Shown piece after piece: positions 53,488 through 62,959 of a stretch of DNA of 64,000 bases. The notes under the pieces were generated by a model. It searched no databases, had not been told where the DNA came from, and saw only the letters and a program-made list of their open reading frames with translations. This stretch comes from Erwinia persicina NBRC 102418 (GTDB taxonomy: Bacteria; Pseudomonadota; Gammaproteobacteria; Enterobacterales; Enterobacteriaceae). The first letter of the stretch is position 1; the number at the start of each line of letters is the position of its first letter. The translations under genes and the position numbers were made by a program. The stretch spans positions 52,182-116,181 of the forward strand of contig NZ_BCTN01000017.1 in assembly GCF_001571305.1 (NCBI RefSeq), in the 5' to 3' direction.

Positions 53488-54758
53488 GCCTGCTCTCCTT
53501 TTTCCGCACTTTTCAACTTCAGATGCGGGCGTTTCATCGGCAGCAGACCCTGCGGACGCCAGATCATCATCAATACCATCAGACCGCCAAGAACCAGCAT
53601 GCTGTATTCGTTAAGATCGCGCATCAGCTCGCGCGACACCACCAGCAGGATAGCCGCGAGGATCACCGCGAACTGCGATCCCATCCCGCCCAGCACGACG
53701 ATCGCCAGCACAAAGGCTGATTCGGCAAAGGTGAAGGATTCCGGGCTGACAAAGCCCTGGCGCGCAGCGAACAGGCAACCGGCGAAACCGGCGAAGGCGG
53801 CACTGATGGTAAACGCCGTCAGCTTGATGCGCGTCGGGCTGAGTCCCAGCGAACGGCAGGCGATCTCATCCTCGCGCAGCGCTTCCCAGGCCCGGCCCAG
53901 CGGCATCCGCAACAGCCGGTTAATCACAAACAGCGTAATCACCACCAGCAGCAGCGCCACCAGATACAGGAAGATAATGCGGTCGCTGGGATCGTACTTG
54001 AGGCCAAAGAAGTTATGGAAGGTATCCCAGCCGCCATCGCGCGCGCTGCGGTTAAATTCCAGACCAAAGAGGGAAGGTTTCGGGATCTGGCTGATACCGT
54101 TCGGGCCACCGGTGATCTCGGTGTTATTGAGCAGCAGGATACGCACGATCTCACCGAAGCCGAGGGTCACAATCGCCAGGTAGTCACCGCGCAGGCGCAG
54201 CACCGGGAAGCCCAGCAGCAGACCAAACGCGGCCGCCACCATGCCGGCGAGCGGCAGGCTCTGCCAGAAACCGAGGCCGTAGTAGTGATTCAGCAGGGCA
54301 AAAGTATAAGCGCCGATGGCATAAAAACCGCCGTAGCCCAGTACCAGCAGGCCGGACAGGCCGACCACCACGTTCAGGCCCAGGCCCAGCATTACGTAGA
54401 TCAAGGTCAGGGTGGCGATATCCACCGTGCCGCGGGATACCAGAAACGGCCAAACCGCCGCCGCCACAATCAGCGCCAGCAGGAACAGCTTCTGTTTCGG
54501 TGTCGAGCCGTCAATCCCCGGCAGAACCAGCGACGGGCCGGAGACTTTTTTCAGGCTGCTCTGCACCAGCGGGCGCAGCAGCTGGAACAGAAATACCACG
54601 CCGCATCCCAGCGCAATCCAGTTCCAGCGCACTTCTCCGGCATTGTTCACCACCAGTTTTGTGCCGTCGAGATCCAGACGCATGCCCATAAAGAACGCGG
54701 CCAGGATCAGCAGCATCAGCGACGAGATCACCGCATTCAGCAGGTTGAGCTTTTTCAT
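53484..54758 (-). CDS. livM: Branched-chain amino acid ABC transporter permease LivM
   Basis: Inner-membrane permease, 424 residues (E. coli 425). The extra N-terminal helices (about 1-90) typical of LivM precede the BPD_transp_2 core, with [20 protein letters not shown] and the coupling loop [20 protein letters not shown] near residue 300. It overlaps both livG and livH by four bases. Confidence 0.97.
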   Translation of the reverse strand: MKKLNLLNAVISSLMLLILAAFFMGMRLDLDGTKLVVNNAGEVRWNWIALGCGVVFLFQLLRPLVQSSLKKVSGPSLVLPGIDGSTPKQKLFLLALIVAAAVWPFLVSRGTVDIATLTLIYVMLGLGLNVVVGLSGLLVLGYGGFYAIGAYTFALLNHYYGLGFWQSLPLAGMVAAAFGLLLGFPVLRLRGDYLAIVTLGFGEIVRILLLNNTEITGGPNGISQIPKPSLFGLEFNRSARDGGWDTFHNFFGLKYDPSDRIIFLYLVALLLVVITLFVINRLLRMPLGRAWEALREDEIACRSLGLSPTRIKLTAFTISAAFAGFAGCLFAARQGFVSPESFTFAESAFVLAIVVLGGMGSQFAVILAAILLVVSRELMRDLNEYSMLVLGGLMVLMMIWRPQGLLPMKRPHLKLKSAEKGEQA

Positions 54759-55681
54759 ACTTTCTCAACCTCCGGACGACCGAGAATACCGGTAGGCATC
54801 ACCAGCAGCACCACAATCAGCAGGGCAAATGACACCACATCTTTGTATTCCGTACTGAGGTAGGCAGAGGTCAGGGCCTCGGCAATCCCGAGAATCAAAC
54901 CGCCAATCATCGCGCCAGGGATACTGCCAATCCCCCCCAGCACCGCGGCGGTAAAGGCTTTCATCCCGGCCATAAAGCCAATATAAGGGCTGATCACGCC
55001 GTAGAACTGGCCGAGCAGCACACCGGCCACCGCCGCCATCGCCGCACCGATTACAAAGGTCAGGGAGATCACCCGGTCAGTGTTAATACCCAACAGGCTG
55101 GCCATCTTTAAATCTTCCGCACAGGCACGACAGGCGCGGCCCATACGTGAATAGCGGATAAATATCGTCAGTGCAAGCATGGCAAGGAAGGTCACGCCCC
55201 AGATCACCATCTGCATGGTGGAAATGGTGGCAGCGAAGCCGTTGCTTTCACCCAGCGTCCACTGCCCGGTCACCAGGCTTGGCAGCGCAAGGTCGCGCGA
55301 GCCCTGGGTCAGGCTGACGTAGTTTTGCAGGAAAATTGACATCCCGATCGCGGAGATCAGGGCAATCAGACGCTTGGAAGAGCGTACCGGCCGGTAGGCC
55401 ACACGTTCAATGCTCCAGCCGTAGCAGGAAGCAATCACCACAGCAACCACAAAGCCGCTGCCGATCAACAGCCAGCTGGCATCAATCCCCATCATCATCA
55501 GCGCAGCAATCACGATAAACGAGACATAGCTGCCGATCATATACACTTCGCCGTGGGCGAAGTTAATCATACCGATAATGCCGTAGACCATGGTGTAACC
55601 AATGGCGATCAGCGCATAGGTGCTGCCCAACGTCACACCGTTGAACATTTGCTGCAGAAAATAGAGAAACTGCTCGGACAT
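54755..55681 (-). CDS. livH: Branched-chain amino acid ABC transporter permease LivH
   Basis: Inner-membrane permease, 308 residues from ATG 55681 ([20 protein letters not shown]), exactly the E. coli length; an upstream in-frame start at 55732 would run into the intergenic hairpin. [14 protein letters not shown] and the coupling region [20 protein letters not shown] are conserved. It follows livK after 87 bases with a hairpin. Confidence 0.97.
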   Translation of the reverse strand: MSEQFLYFLQQMFNGVTLGSTYALIAIGYTMVYGIIGMINFAHGEVYMIGSYVSFIVIAALMMMGIDASWLLIGSGFVVAVVIASCYGWSIERVAYRPVRSSKRLIALISAIGMSIFLQNYVSLTQGSRDLALPSLVTGQWTLGESNGFAATISTMQMVIWGVTFLAMLALTIFIRYSRMGRACRACAEDLKMASLLGINTDRVISLTFVIGAAMAAVAGVLLGQFYGVISPYIGFMAGMKAFTAAVLGGIGSIPGAMIGGLILGIAEALTSAYLSTEYKDVVSFALLIVVLLVMPTGILGRPEVEKV

Positions 55682-55720
55682 ACCTGAATACCTTACGAAT
55701 ACACCCACACTGAAAACATC

Positions 55721-55747
55721 AACGCCTGGCAAAGATCACCAGGCGTT
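55721..55747 (-). terminator. Intergenic hairpin between livK and livH
   Basis: AACGCCTGG, nine-base loop, CCAGGCGTT: a perfect nine-pair stem. On the minus strand GATGTTTTC follows, a weak T tract. Probably a partial terminator or mRNA stabiliser that keeps binding protein in excess of the permease. Confidence 0.65.
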
Positions 55748-55768
55748 AATGTCCAAAACTCGCCTGGT

Positions 55769-56884
55769 TTATTTAACAGCAGTGGAAGAACCGTCTGCGT
55801 GCCATTTAAATACGCCAAACTCGAAGCCTTTCAGATCGCCCTTCTGATCCCAGCTCAGGTCGCCCATCACGGTTGGCACTGCTGCGCCTTCCTTCAGGTT
55901 TTTCACAATCTCTTCCGGTTCTGCACTTTTGCTGCGCTCCATCCCGGTCGCCAGCGACTGCAGGGCGGCGTAGGTGGTCCAGACAAACGGGCCGGTCGCA
56001 TCTTCCTTTTTGGCTTTCAGCGCATCAACGATGGCTTTGTTGGCCGGAACCTGGTCATAGCGTTTTGGCAGAGTAACCAGCATCCCTTCGGAGGCGGCAC
56101 CGGCGATATTAGACAGAGAAGCGTTACCCACGCCTTCCGGCCCCATAAACTGCGTTTTCAGACCGGCCGCCCGCGCCTGACGCAGGATCTGCCCCATTTC
56201 CGGGTGATAGCCGCCAAAATAGACGAAGTCGACGTTATCTTTCTTCAGACGCGCCACCAGCGTGGAGAAGTCTTTATCGCCGGCGGTGACGCCTTCAAAC
56301 AGCACAACGTTGCCGCCGCTTTTTTTCAGGCTCTCCTGAACGGAGCGTGCCAGACCTTCGCCGTACTGCTGCTTATCATGAACCACGGCAATACGCTGCG
56401 GTTTCACTTCATTAAGAATATATTTTGCCGCCGTCGGGCCCTGGTCAGAGTCCAGGCCGGTGGTGCGCATAATCAGCTTGTAGCCGCGTGATGTCAGATC
56501 GGGTGCGGTAGCGGCCGGGGTGATCATCAGCACGCCTTCATCTTCATAGATATCTGAAGCGGGCTGGGTTGAAGAGGAGCACAGATGGCCGATGACATAA
56601 CGGATGCCGTCATTAATCACTTTGTTGGCAACGGCAACGGCCTGTTTCGGATCGCAGACATCGTCATATTTCACCGCGACCAGTTTGTCGCCGTTGACGC
56701 CGCCTTTAGCATTGATATCAGCAATCGCCTGCTGCGCGCCGGTCCACTGCATGTCGCCATACTGCGCCACCGGACCCGACATGGCCCCTACGATTGCCAC
56801 TTTAATATCTTTTGCCATTGCTGCATGGCTCATTGCCAGGGCCACACAGCCCGCCAGAAACGCACTTCCTTTACTCATTTTCAT
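55769..56884 (-). CDS. livK: Leucine/branched-chain amino acid binding protein LivK
   Basis: Periplasmic binding protein, first gene of the liv operon. 371 residues; signal peptide 1-24 ([10 protein letters not shown]), mature start [39 protein letters not shown] carries the ligand-binding serine/threonine residues, and [16 protein letters not shown] holds one half of the usual disulfide. It resembles E. coli LivK slightly better than LivJ; only one binding protein is present here, since the livJ position beyond panM is taken by other genes, so ligand breadth (leucine only, or all three) is uncertain. Confidence 0.93.
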   Translation of the reverse strand: MKMSKGSAFLAGCVALAMSHAAMAKDIKVAIVGAMSGPVAQYGDMQWTGAQQAIADINAKGGVNGDKLVAVKYDDVCDPKQAVAVANKVINDGIRYVIGHLCSSSTQPASDIYEDEGVLMITPAATAPDLTSRGYKLIMRTTGLDSDQGPTAAKYILNEVKPQRIAVVHDKQQYGEGLARSVQESLKKSGGNVVLFEGVTAGDKDFSTLVARLKKDNVDFVYFGGYHPEMGQILRQARAAGLKTQFMGPEGVGNASLSNIAGAASEGMLVTLPKRYDQVPANKAIVDALKAKKEDATGPFVWTTYAALQSLATGMERSKSAEPEEIVKNLKEGAAVPTVMGDLSWDQKGDLKGFEFGVFKWHADGSSTAVK

Positions 56885-57273
56885 CCGAACTACCCCATCT
56901 GTTGTGGTTGCTACTTATTATTTGCCGTGGAATCAGCGATAAACGCTTAACTAAGAACGAGTTAGAGTGATTACCGGCATTTTTTTTGAATAAGGCTTTA
57001 AATTTCAGGTTATTAAACAGGAATATTCTGCTGTAAATCAACTGACATATTCAGTAAATAGCGGGGCAGACAGGACAATCAACTAACATGAATGATGCCA
57101 AAATAGCCAGTTTTCCAGGAGTTTGTGCTGGATTAATGATGCATCGACTATGGTTTACTCGGCATACCGTTCACAAGCCCCACACATCGCCTCGTTTTTT
57201 CACAGAAAAACTAACACGTCATAGTATGGTCAACTTCGCTACAATATGCCTTTCTCATGACCGGGTTATTCCG
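56885..57273. other. Divergent intergenic region between livK and panM
   Basis: 389 bases, AT-rich near the livK side. It should contain the livK promoter and, near 57238-57243 (TACAAT), a possible panM -10. I see no clear operator and no RNA gene. Confidence 0.4.
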
Positions 57274-57660
57274 ATGAAACTGACTATCATCCGTCTGCAA
57301 CAGTTGTCACAGCAGGATCGCAGCGATATAAAAAAAATCTGGCCGCAGGTTGATATTGATGTTCTCGAAACGAAGCTGGATGAACATGACCGGCTCTATG
57401 CGGCACGTTTTAACGAGAGACTCCTGGCGGCGGTCAGAGTGAATATCACCGATCAGAAGGGGCGGTTATCGCAGCTGGAAGTCCGTGAAGTGACGCGCAG
57501 GCGCGGGGTGGGTCTGTATCTGCTGGAAGAGACGCTGGCACAAAACCCGGAGGTCGCACAGTGGTCGATGGATAATGACGGCAGTGCACAACCGGAGGTG
57601 ATCGCCGCATTTATGCAATCGGCAGGATTCATCCGGCAGAAAGGCGAATGGCGAAAATAA
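57274..57660 (+). CDS. panM: PanD maturation factor PanM (YhhK)
   Basis: GNAT-fold protein that triggers self-cleavage of pro-PanD to active aspartate decarboxylase, tying beta-alanine and pantothenate synthesis to coenzyme A levels. 128 residues from ATG 57274 (MKLTIIRLQQLSQQD), one more than E. coli; the longer upstream frame has no conserved sequence. RLYAARFNERLLAAVRV and REVTRRRGVGLYLLEETL (acetyl-CoA loop) are the key stretches. Same place as in E. coli, next to the liv genes. Confidence 0.93.
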   Translation: MKLTIIRLQQLSQQDRSDIKKIWPQVDIDVLETKLDEHDRLYAARFNERLLAAVRVNITDQKGRLSQLEVREVTRRRGVGLYLLEETLAQNPEVAQWSMDNDGSAQPEVIAAFMQSAGFIRQKGEWRK

Positions 57661-57664
57661 AACA

Positions 57665-57681
57665 GGGCCCTGAAAGGGCCC
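57665..57681 (-). terminator. Short hairpin after panM
   Basis: GGGCCC, loop, GGGCCC. On the minus strand it is followed by TGTTTTATTTT, so it is a better terminator for the azl transcript than for panM, though it may act in both directions. Confidence 0.55.
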
Positions 57682-57716
57682 AAAGCACATCAACACCAGG
57701 GAAATACAAGGGTTTA

Positions 57717-57979
57717 TTCCCGGTCAGGCGTTTCCGCCTGTTTTTCAGACACCCACTCTTTATCTGCTGACGCCTGCGGCGGGTGCAGTTCAGCAAATCG
57801 GCGAAGTTCCTCCGCGGCCATTTCTGCCCAGAGGCAGATGGAAAAACAGAGGTATCAACGCCCAGCGCACCCACTCAGCGCTAAAGCACAGGGAGAGTTC
57901 TGGCGGGCAGGATAAGCCAGGTGTCGCGCAGATTTTCCGCAGGAACAGGCTGAGTTAAATTCCTTTTTTTTGGTTTCAT
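57717..57979 (-). pseudogene. Possible decayed gene downstream of azlD
   Basis: An ATG at 57979 overlaps the azlD stop (ATGA) and opens MKPKKRNLTQPVPAENLRD, stopping after 32 codons. Protein-like segments continue in the other two frames: SAEWVRWALIPLF, then LWAEMAAEELRRFAELHPP running to a stop near 57717. The switches are what frameshifts in one former reading frame would give, one of them beside a T5 run. No family recognised. It could equally be non-coding sequence with chance open frames. Confidence 0.35.
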
Positions 57980-58290
57980 TTAGCGATCCAGCAAAATAAG
58001 TAAAAGACTGTCATACACAGCAAAACCGACAGCACCATTTGTCGAACAAAAAACGCAATAACAACGCCCGCGACAGCCCCATATAAATAAGGATTCGCGG
58101 TCAATTCACGTAACTCATCATGATCCAGCAGAATAATGGGCCCGCATAGTGCTGTGAGCAGGCAGGGAGCAGAATATTTTAATGCCTCACGGATCAACGA
58201 GGGCAAGCAGACCGGAACAGCTGGCTCAAGAAAGAGATAGCGATTAAAAAACACCACGGCAGCCAGCGTCAGTAACAGTATCCAGGACAT
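57976..58290 (-). CDS. AzlD-family branched-chain amino acid exporter subunit
   Basis: Small membrane protein of the AzlD/YgaH type, partner of AzlC in export of branched-chain amino acids or analogues. 104 residues from ATG 58290 (MSWILLLTLAAVVFFNRYLF), with about four hydrophobic segments and the conserved RYLFLEP and ALKYSAPCLLTALCGP stretches. Its start overlaps the azlC stop by four bases. E. coli YgaH is the distant relative. It lies where E. coli has livJ. Confidence 0.82.
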   Translation of the reverse strand: MSWILLLTLAAVVFFNRYLFLEPAVPVCLPSLIREALKYSAPCLLTALCGPIILLDHDELRELTANPYLYGAVAGVVIAFFVRQMVLSVLLCMTVFYLFCWIAK

Positions 58291-58937
58291 CAGGCTGCCC
58301 TCGTTAAGCGGGAAACGACCACGGATAAAAACATCCCGCTCAGTCCGGCAATGACCGTTGCCCCCTCGATGTGGAACAGACTGAGTACCATCGACAGCAG
58401 CAGGGAAGCCACAACACCGCACAACACGCTGAGGTTTTTAATCATCGGCACCACAATGGTGATAAAGGTGGCCACGATTGAAAAGTCCAGATGACAGGAC
58501 TGCAAATCAGGCACCGCAGAGGCCATAAAAATGCCCATCAGGCTGAAGAGATTCCAACTGAGATAAAAGGTCAGCCCGGCACCGATTAAGTATCCTGGCG
58601 TGGCCGCCCTCTTCTCCTTGTTCGCGCTACTCAGCGCAAACAGCTCGTCAGTCAATAAAAAGCCAATGGGCAGACGATAGCGAGCCTGTAACACGGAGAC
58701 GGTTTCGCGCAGCGTCAGACCATAAAGGAAGTGCTGGGAGGTAATAAAGAATACGGAAATGATAATTGCAGGAATGCTGGCTCCCGACAGCAGTAAACCC
58801 AGCGTGACCAGCTGCGCTGCACCAGCAAAGAGAATGGCCGACATCCCGATACTTTGCGGTAGGGTCAGTCCCGCCTGCACCGCCATCGATCCCGCCAGTA
58901 TTCCCCAGGGAACGACGGAAAGGCACAGCGGTAGCAT
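58290..58937 (-). CDS. AzlC-family branched-chain amino acid exporter subunit, N-terminus apparently frameshifted
   Basis: Membrane protein of the AzlC/YgaZ family; with AzlD it exports branched-chain amino acids. The open frame gives 215 residues starting MLPLCLSVVPWGILAG, short at the N-terminus. Upstream codons continue to look like AzlC but contain no start before a stop codon. A frame beginning ATG at 59011 (MEKSTGVPFAEANAQ) would join it if the seven-T run at about 58948-58954 had eight T, giving about 240 residues. So the gene is a pseudogene, phase-variable, starts internally, or carries a sequencing error. YLSWNLFSLMGIFM and LTDELFALSSANKEKR are family-like. Confidence 0.75.
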   Translation of the reverse strand: MLPLCLSVVPWGILAGSMAVQAGLTLPQSIGMSAILFAGAAQLVTLGLLLSGASIPAIIISVFFITSQHFLYGLTLRETVSVLQARYRLPIGFLLTDELFALSSANKEKRAATPGYLIGAGLTFYLSWNLFSLMGIFMASAVPDLQSCHLDFSIVATFITIVVPMIKNLSVLCGVVASLLLSMVLSLFHIEGATVIAGLSGMFLSVVVSRLTRAA

Positions 58938-59106
58938 GCGACGCCGGTAAAAAAACCCATCCCGGACTGTGCATTCGCCTCAGCAAATGGCACGCCTGTC
59001 GACTTCTCCATATTCTGCACTCAGCCCCCTGCAAACCTGTGCAGGCAGAATAGGGGCCGTCTGAGTAGAAATATTGCACAAAATTGCTGGGGGGATCCCG
59101 CTCACA

Positions 59107-59952
59107 TCAGCAGGCGGAACGTAATGAACGGATAAATTCGCCGGGCGTGACCCCCATCGAATTTTTGAAATGACGCGTGAAGTGACTCTGATCGGAAAAG
59201 CCGCAGCGGGCAGCAACAGCGGTGATTGTCACACCCTGCAGCAACATTTCGCGGGCCTTTCGCAGCCTGGCCTGCACCAGCCAGGCGTGCGGTGTCATCC
59301 CCACCGTCTGTTTAAACTGACGTAGAAAATGCCACGGACTGAGCTGTACCACATCAGAAAGCTGTTTCAGCGACCAGTTTTTTTCCGGGTAGCTCATCAT
59401 CAGGTCCCTGACCTGAAGGATCATCGACCCCGGGCAGGGCAGCACGGCGGGCGTAATGGGCGTGCGGCTATAGCGTATGATCAGCCAGGAGATAGCCGTG
59501 AGTAAGAGGGACTCTTTTAGCAGGCTGTTGCCCTCAACGGGCAACATGTTAAACACCAGCTGTAGCTGAGCGGACAAACCGGGATCGTGAACCACCGCCT
59601 GGGGAAACCACGGGATGATGCCATTCTCATGCTTCAGGTCGCGGGTCAGCTGGCGCAGCAGTTCGGGGTCGGGATAAATGGCCCGGTATGCCCAGCCATT
59701 CTCAACGTCGGCACATCCCGTATGCACTTCATCGGCATTCACCAGAATAATATCGCCCGCAGGCGCGACGTGTTCCCCGCCGCTGCGCCAGAACCGTTGT
59801 GCGCCCTCTTCGATGACACCAATGCAAAAGGTTTCATGCACATGCCGGGGAAAACGCTGACGGTAATATCGGGCTTCAAGCATATCCAGACCGTCAAATT
59901 CATCCAGATGGTGCATGGTCGCCTGCTCTTTTGGCATTTTCTCGCCGGCCAT
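59107..59952 (-). CDS. AraC-family transcriptional regulator
   Basis: 281 residues: N-terminal cupin sensor domain (about 20-150, with HVHETFCIGVIEEG and GDIILVNADEVHTG) and a C-terminal double helix-turn-helix (about 180-280, ending AVAARCGFSDQSHFTRHFKN and GVTPGEFIRS). This arrangement is typical of AraC regulators found beside azlCD and LysE-type exporters. It is upstream of azlC on the same strand, so it may control the exporter in response to an amino acid. No E. coli orthologue lies at this position. Confidence 0.85.
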   Translation of the reverse strand: MAGEKMPKEQATMHHLDEFDGLDMLEARYYRQRFPRHVHETFCIGVIEEGAQRFWRSGGEHVAPAGDIILVNADEVHTGCADVENGWAYRAIYPDPELLRQLTRDLKHENGIIPWFPQAVVHDPGLSAQLQLVFNMLPVEGNSLLKESLLLTAISWLIIRYSRTPITPAVLPCPGSMILQVRDLMMSYPEKNWSLKQLSDVVQLSPWHFLRQFKQTVGMTPHAWLVQARLRKAREMLLQGVTITAVAARCGFSDQSHFTRHFKNSMGVTPGEFIRSLRSAC

Positions 59953-60093
59953 ACGCGCCTACTCCCTTAACGCCGGAACCATATCCCTCAGCCAGCCTGG
60001 AACAAAATTGCTGACAGATGAAAATTATTTATGTTTTTTTATTCTACGTAGCGCCGTTATATAAAGCCAGCATGACGGGAGAGGGCACAAATA

Positions 60094-60121
60094 AAAACAC
60101 CGCCCGGAGGGGCGGTGTTTT
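60094..60121 (-). terminator. Intrinsic terminator after rpoH
   Basis: AAAACACCGCCC, four-base loop, GGGCGGTGTTTT: a perfect twelve-pair stem flanked by A on one side and T on the other, 38 bases past the rpoH stop. Confidence 0.88.
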
Positions 60122-60158
60122 TAACATTCTGCACGGGTTAGTGCAGAGAAGGGGCGGT

Positions 60159-61013
60159 TCAGGCTTCGATAGCCAGACGCAGTTTTTTCATCGCGTTCTT
60201 TTCAAGCTGGCGCACACGCTCTGCGGACACGCCATACTGATCGGCCAGTTCCTGCAGGGTGGTTTTGTTGTCATCATCCAGCCAGCGGGCACGAATAATA
60301 TGCTGGCTACGCTCGTCAAGACCCTGCATCGCATCACTCAGCTTATCGGCAGCGTGATCGTCCCAGTTATCTTCCTCAATGCCGTTAGCAAAGTCAGAAG
60401 ATTTATCCTGCAGATAAAGCATAGGAGCCATGGAACGGCCTTCGCCTTCATCGTCTGGCGTCGGATCGAAGGTCATGTCCTGCGCGGCCATACGCGATTC
60501 CATTTCAAGCACGTCTTTACTGCTGACACCCAACTCACGCGCCACCATCTCGACTTCGTCCTGGTTGAACCAGCCTAAACGCTGCTTGGCTTTGCGCAGG
60601 TTAAAGAACAGCTTACGCTGGGCTTTCGTGGTCGCGACTTTCACAATACGCCAGTTACGCAGGACGTATTCATGAATTTCGGCTTTGATCCAGTGCACAG
60701 CAAAGGACACCAGACGCACGCCCACTTCCGGATTAAACCGACGCACGGCTTTCATCAGGCCGATGTTACCTTCCTGGATCAGGTCTGCCTGTGGCAGGCC
60801 ATAACCGGAATAGTTACGAGCGACATGAACGACAAAGCGCAGGTGAGACAGGATCAGCGTTTTAGCTGCTTCCAGATCGCCCTGGTAATGCAGCTGTTCA
60901 GCCAACGCTTTTTCCTCTTCTGCCGTCAGCATAGGCCAGGCATTAGCTGCCCGGATGTACGCATCCAGGTTGCCTAAAGGAGCAATAGCTAAAGTTTGCA
61001 TTTCTTTGGTCAT
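60159..61013 (-). CDS. rpoH: RNA polymerase heat-shock sigma factor RpoH (sigma 32)
   Basis: Directs RNA polymerase to heat-shock promoters; turned over by FtsH with DnaK/DnaJ. 284 residues, as in E. coli. Region 2 includes [20 protein letters not shown] and [18 protein letters not shown]; the RpoH box [15 protein letters not shown], unique to sigma 32, follows at about 132-146; region 4 has [20 protein letters not shown]. Translation in E. coli is opened by heat melting of an mRNA structure covering the start; I have not folded it here. Promoters are at 61136-61172. Confidence 0.98.
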   Translation of the reverse strand: MTKEMQTLAIAPLGNLDAYIRAANAWPMLTAEEEKALAEQLHYQGDLEAAKTLILSHLRFVVHVARNYSGYGLPQADLIQEGNIGLMKAVRRFNPEVGVRLVSFAVHWIKAEIHEYVLRNWRIVKVATTKAQRKLFFNLRKAKQRLGWFNQDEVEMVARELGVSSKDVLEMESRMAAQDMTFDPTPDDEGEGRSMAPMLYLQDKSSDFANGIEEDNWDDHAADKLSDAMQGLDERSQHIIRARWLDDDNKTTLQELADQYGVSAERVRQLEKNAMKKLRLAIEA

Positions 61014-61135
61014 TCAAACCCTCTCTGTTTAATCATCGTGACAGCGCCAGTCCATGACGCGCCGACTACACTACGCGAATTGCCCGCGAAAATCGAAAGC
61101 AATCTGTGCGAAGCAATTAGCCTGTCTCTGCCAGC

Positions 61136-61172
61136 TCAGACAATAAAGTTATCCACAAGTTCAACGATTATA
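61136..61172 (-). promoter_or_regulatory. rpoH promoters: sigma E type with overlapping DnaA box
   Basis: On the minus strand GAACTT, 16 bases, TCTGA forms a sigma E promoter identical in its -35 and -10 core to E. coli rpoH P3. A perfect DnaA box TTATCCACA at 61149-61157 lies inside it, as in E. coli, where DnaA represses P3 and P4. A TATAAT at 61167-61172 just upstream may be a sigma 70 -10 (P1/P4-like). Confidence 0.8.
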
Positions 61173-61303
61173 GTGGATATTTTGCACACAGCGTGCGTGA
61201 CAGGAACCAGCGTCGCAGGGGGAAGTGACAGAATGATGAACTTCCTCTGCGGCAAACTTTCACGCAGCAGAGGAAGATTATATCAAAAAAACGTGTAAAG
61301 GGG

Positions 61304-62296
61304 TTACTGAGGCGTAAAACGACGTAAATGTTGAACGGTTGCCAGCCAGGCGGCAATCCAGCCAATCATCGCAGCAATCAGCAGCAGCAACAGGCTTTCG
61401 TCCCATGCCAGACCATGAAGCCCAAAGGTGGTACCAAACACCGATGCCACTTGCGTGACCACTGACTCCAGCCGCATGACCAGCACTTCTGACAACACCA
61501 GCGACAGCAGCGCGCCGCTAAAGCCTAACAGCGCCCCGCCGTATAAAAACGGCCGCAGAATAAAACCATCGGTCGCGCCAATCAGCTTCTGCACATTGAT
61601 GGTGTCACGACGCGCGAAGATGCTCAGGCGCACGCTGTTACCAATCACCAGGAACACGGCCACTATCATCAGAACGCCGATCATCGCCGCCACCTGACCA
61701 ACCAGCCCGGTCAGTGCAGCCAGGCGGGCAAACCAACTGTCGTCCATCTTCACTTCATCAATTCCCTCCACTTTGGATACGCGATCGCGCAGGCTGTCCA
61801 TGGTGCCAGAGTTCTGGAAATTGAGCTTAGGTGTGATAATCGCCACAGCGGGTAGCGGGTTCTGCTCCAGCATATCCATTGCGCCGCCGAAGCCAGACCA
61901 GTTACGGAACTCGCCCAGCGCCTCTTCACGCGTCAGATAGTTAACTTTCTCGACGCCCTCTTCTTTTTTCAGCTGAGCCACGACATTTTCAGCCGCATCA
62001 TCGTCCAGTGTTTTACTGAGGTAGACGGTCAACTGCGGAGCCGGATACCACTGATCTGCCGCCTGGCTGACGTTTTTCCACACCATATAACATACGCTGG
62101 GCAGCGTCAGAGAGATGGCAATCACCATCACCGTCAGCAGCGTCGCCAGCGGCTGACGCCACATCTCAGACAGAGAGCCATGCATGGCATAACGCCACTG
62201 CTCCTGCCAGCCGCCCTTTAGCGCTTTACGCTTCGAGGGCTGCTTCTGTTTCACCGATTTAGCCGCGGCCGGGCGTGTATTGCGTTTATTGACCAC
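61304..62296 (-). CDS. ftsX: Cell division protein FtsX
   Basis: Inner-membrane partner of FtsE in the divisome, transmitting the signal to activate peptidoglycan amidases through EnvC. 330 residues, somewhat shorter than the 352 of E. coli, mainly in the basic N-terminal cytosolic tail. Four transmembrane segments: about residues 52-72 and three in the C-terminal half, with a periplasmic loop between the first two. Start GTG at 62296 with GGAGG upstream; it overlaps ftsE by 11 bases. Confidence 0.96.
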   Translation of the reverse strand: MVNKRNTRPAAAKSVKQKQPSKRKALKGGWQEQWRYAMHGSLSEMWRQPLATLLTVMVIAISLTLPSVCYMVWKNVSQAADQWYPAPQLTVYLSKTLDDDAAENVVAQLKKEEGVEKVNYLTREEALGEFRNWSGFGGAMDMLEQNPLPAVAIITPKLNFQNSGTMDSLRDRVSKVEGIDEVKMDDSWFARLAALTGLVGQVAAMIGVLMIVAVFLVIGNSVRLSIFARRDTINVQKLIGATDGFILRPFLYGGALLGFSGALLSLVLSEVLVMRLESVVTQVASVFGTTFGLHGLAWDESLLLLLIAAMIGWIAAWLATVQHLRRFTPQ

Positions 62297-62954
62297 GATG
62301 ACCTCCGTGCAAACGTCCCTGGCTCAGCGTCATCAGTCGGTAATTGCGACTGCCGATCAGCCCCATATCGTGCGTTGCCATCAGTACGGTCACCCCGACG
62401 CGGTTGAACTCTTCAAACAGACGCAAAATGTCCGCTGACAGCGCCTCGTCGAGGTTCCCGGTGGGTTCATCTGCCAGCAGCACTGCCGGTTTATTGACCA
62501 CGGCACGGGCAATCCCCACGCGCTGCTGTTCGCCACCAGAAAGTTGGATAGGAAAATTTTTCGCTTTGTCGAGCAGGCCAACCTTATCCAGGGCCGCCGA
62601 CACGCGACGGCGGATATCTTCCCCGCTGGCTCCGGCGATGATCAGCGGGATCGCCACATTGTCATACACCGTGCGATCCATCAGCAGGTGATGATCCTGA
62701 AAGATCATACCAATCTGACGGCGCAGAAACGGGACTTCACGGCTTTTCAGACGGCTGATGTCGTGCCCGCCAAACCAGATATGCCCGGCGCTCGGGCGCT
62801 CAATGCCACAGATCAGCTTCAGCAAGGTACTTTTCCCTGCCCCGGAATGTCCGGTCAGAAACGCCATTTCGCCGGGGTGCAGATGAAAATCAACCCCCTG
62901 CAGCGCTTGCCGACCGCCGAGATAAGCCTTACTGACTTCTTCAAAGCGAATCAT
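62286..62954 (-). CDS. ftsE: Cell division ATP-binding protein FtsE
   Basis: ATPase of the FtsEX complex at the division site. 222 residues, as in E. coli. Walker [10 protein letters not shown], signature [15 protein letters not shown], Walker [13 protein letters not shown] and the switch histidine in MATHDMGLI. It follows ftsY by five bases. Confidence 0.97.
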   Translation of the reverse strand: MIRFEEVSKAYLGGRQALQGVDFHLHPGEMAFLTGHSGAGKSTLLKLICGIERPSAGHIWFGGHDISRLKSREVPFLRRQIGMIFQDHHLLMDRTVYDNVAIPLIIAGASGEDIRRRVSAALDKVGLLDKAKNFPIQLSGGEQQRVGIARAVVNKPAVLLADEPTGNLDEALSADILRLFEEFNRVGVTVLMATHDMGLIGSRNYRLMTLSQGRLHGGHRGQ

Positions 62955-62959
62955 CCTAA

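Noticed and set aside
57629..57874. 81-codon open frame on the minus strand over the panM end
   Set aside because: Runs into panM antisense and through the terminator; only the shorter segments listed as a possible pseudogene look protein-like.
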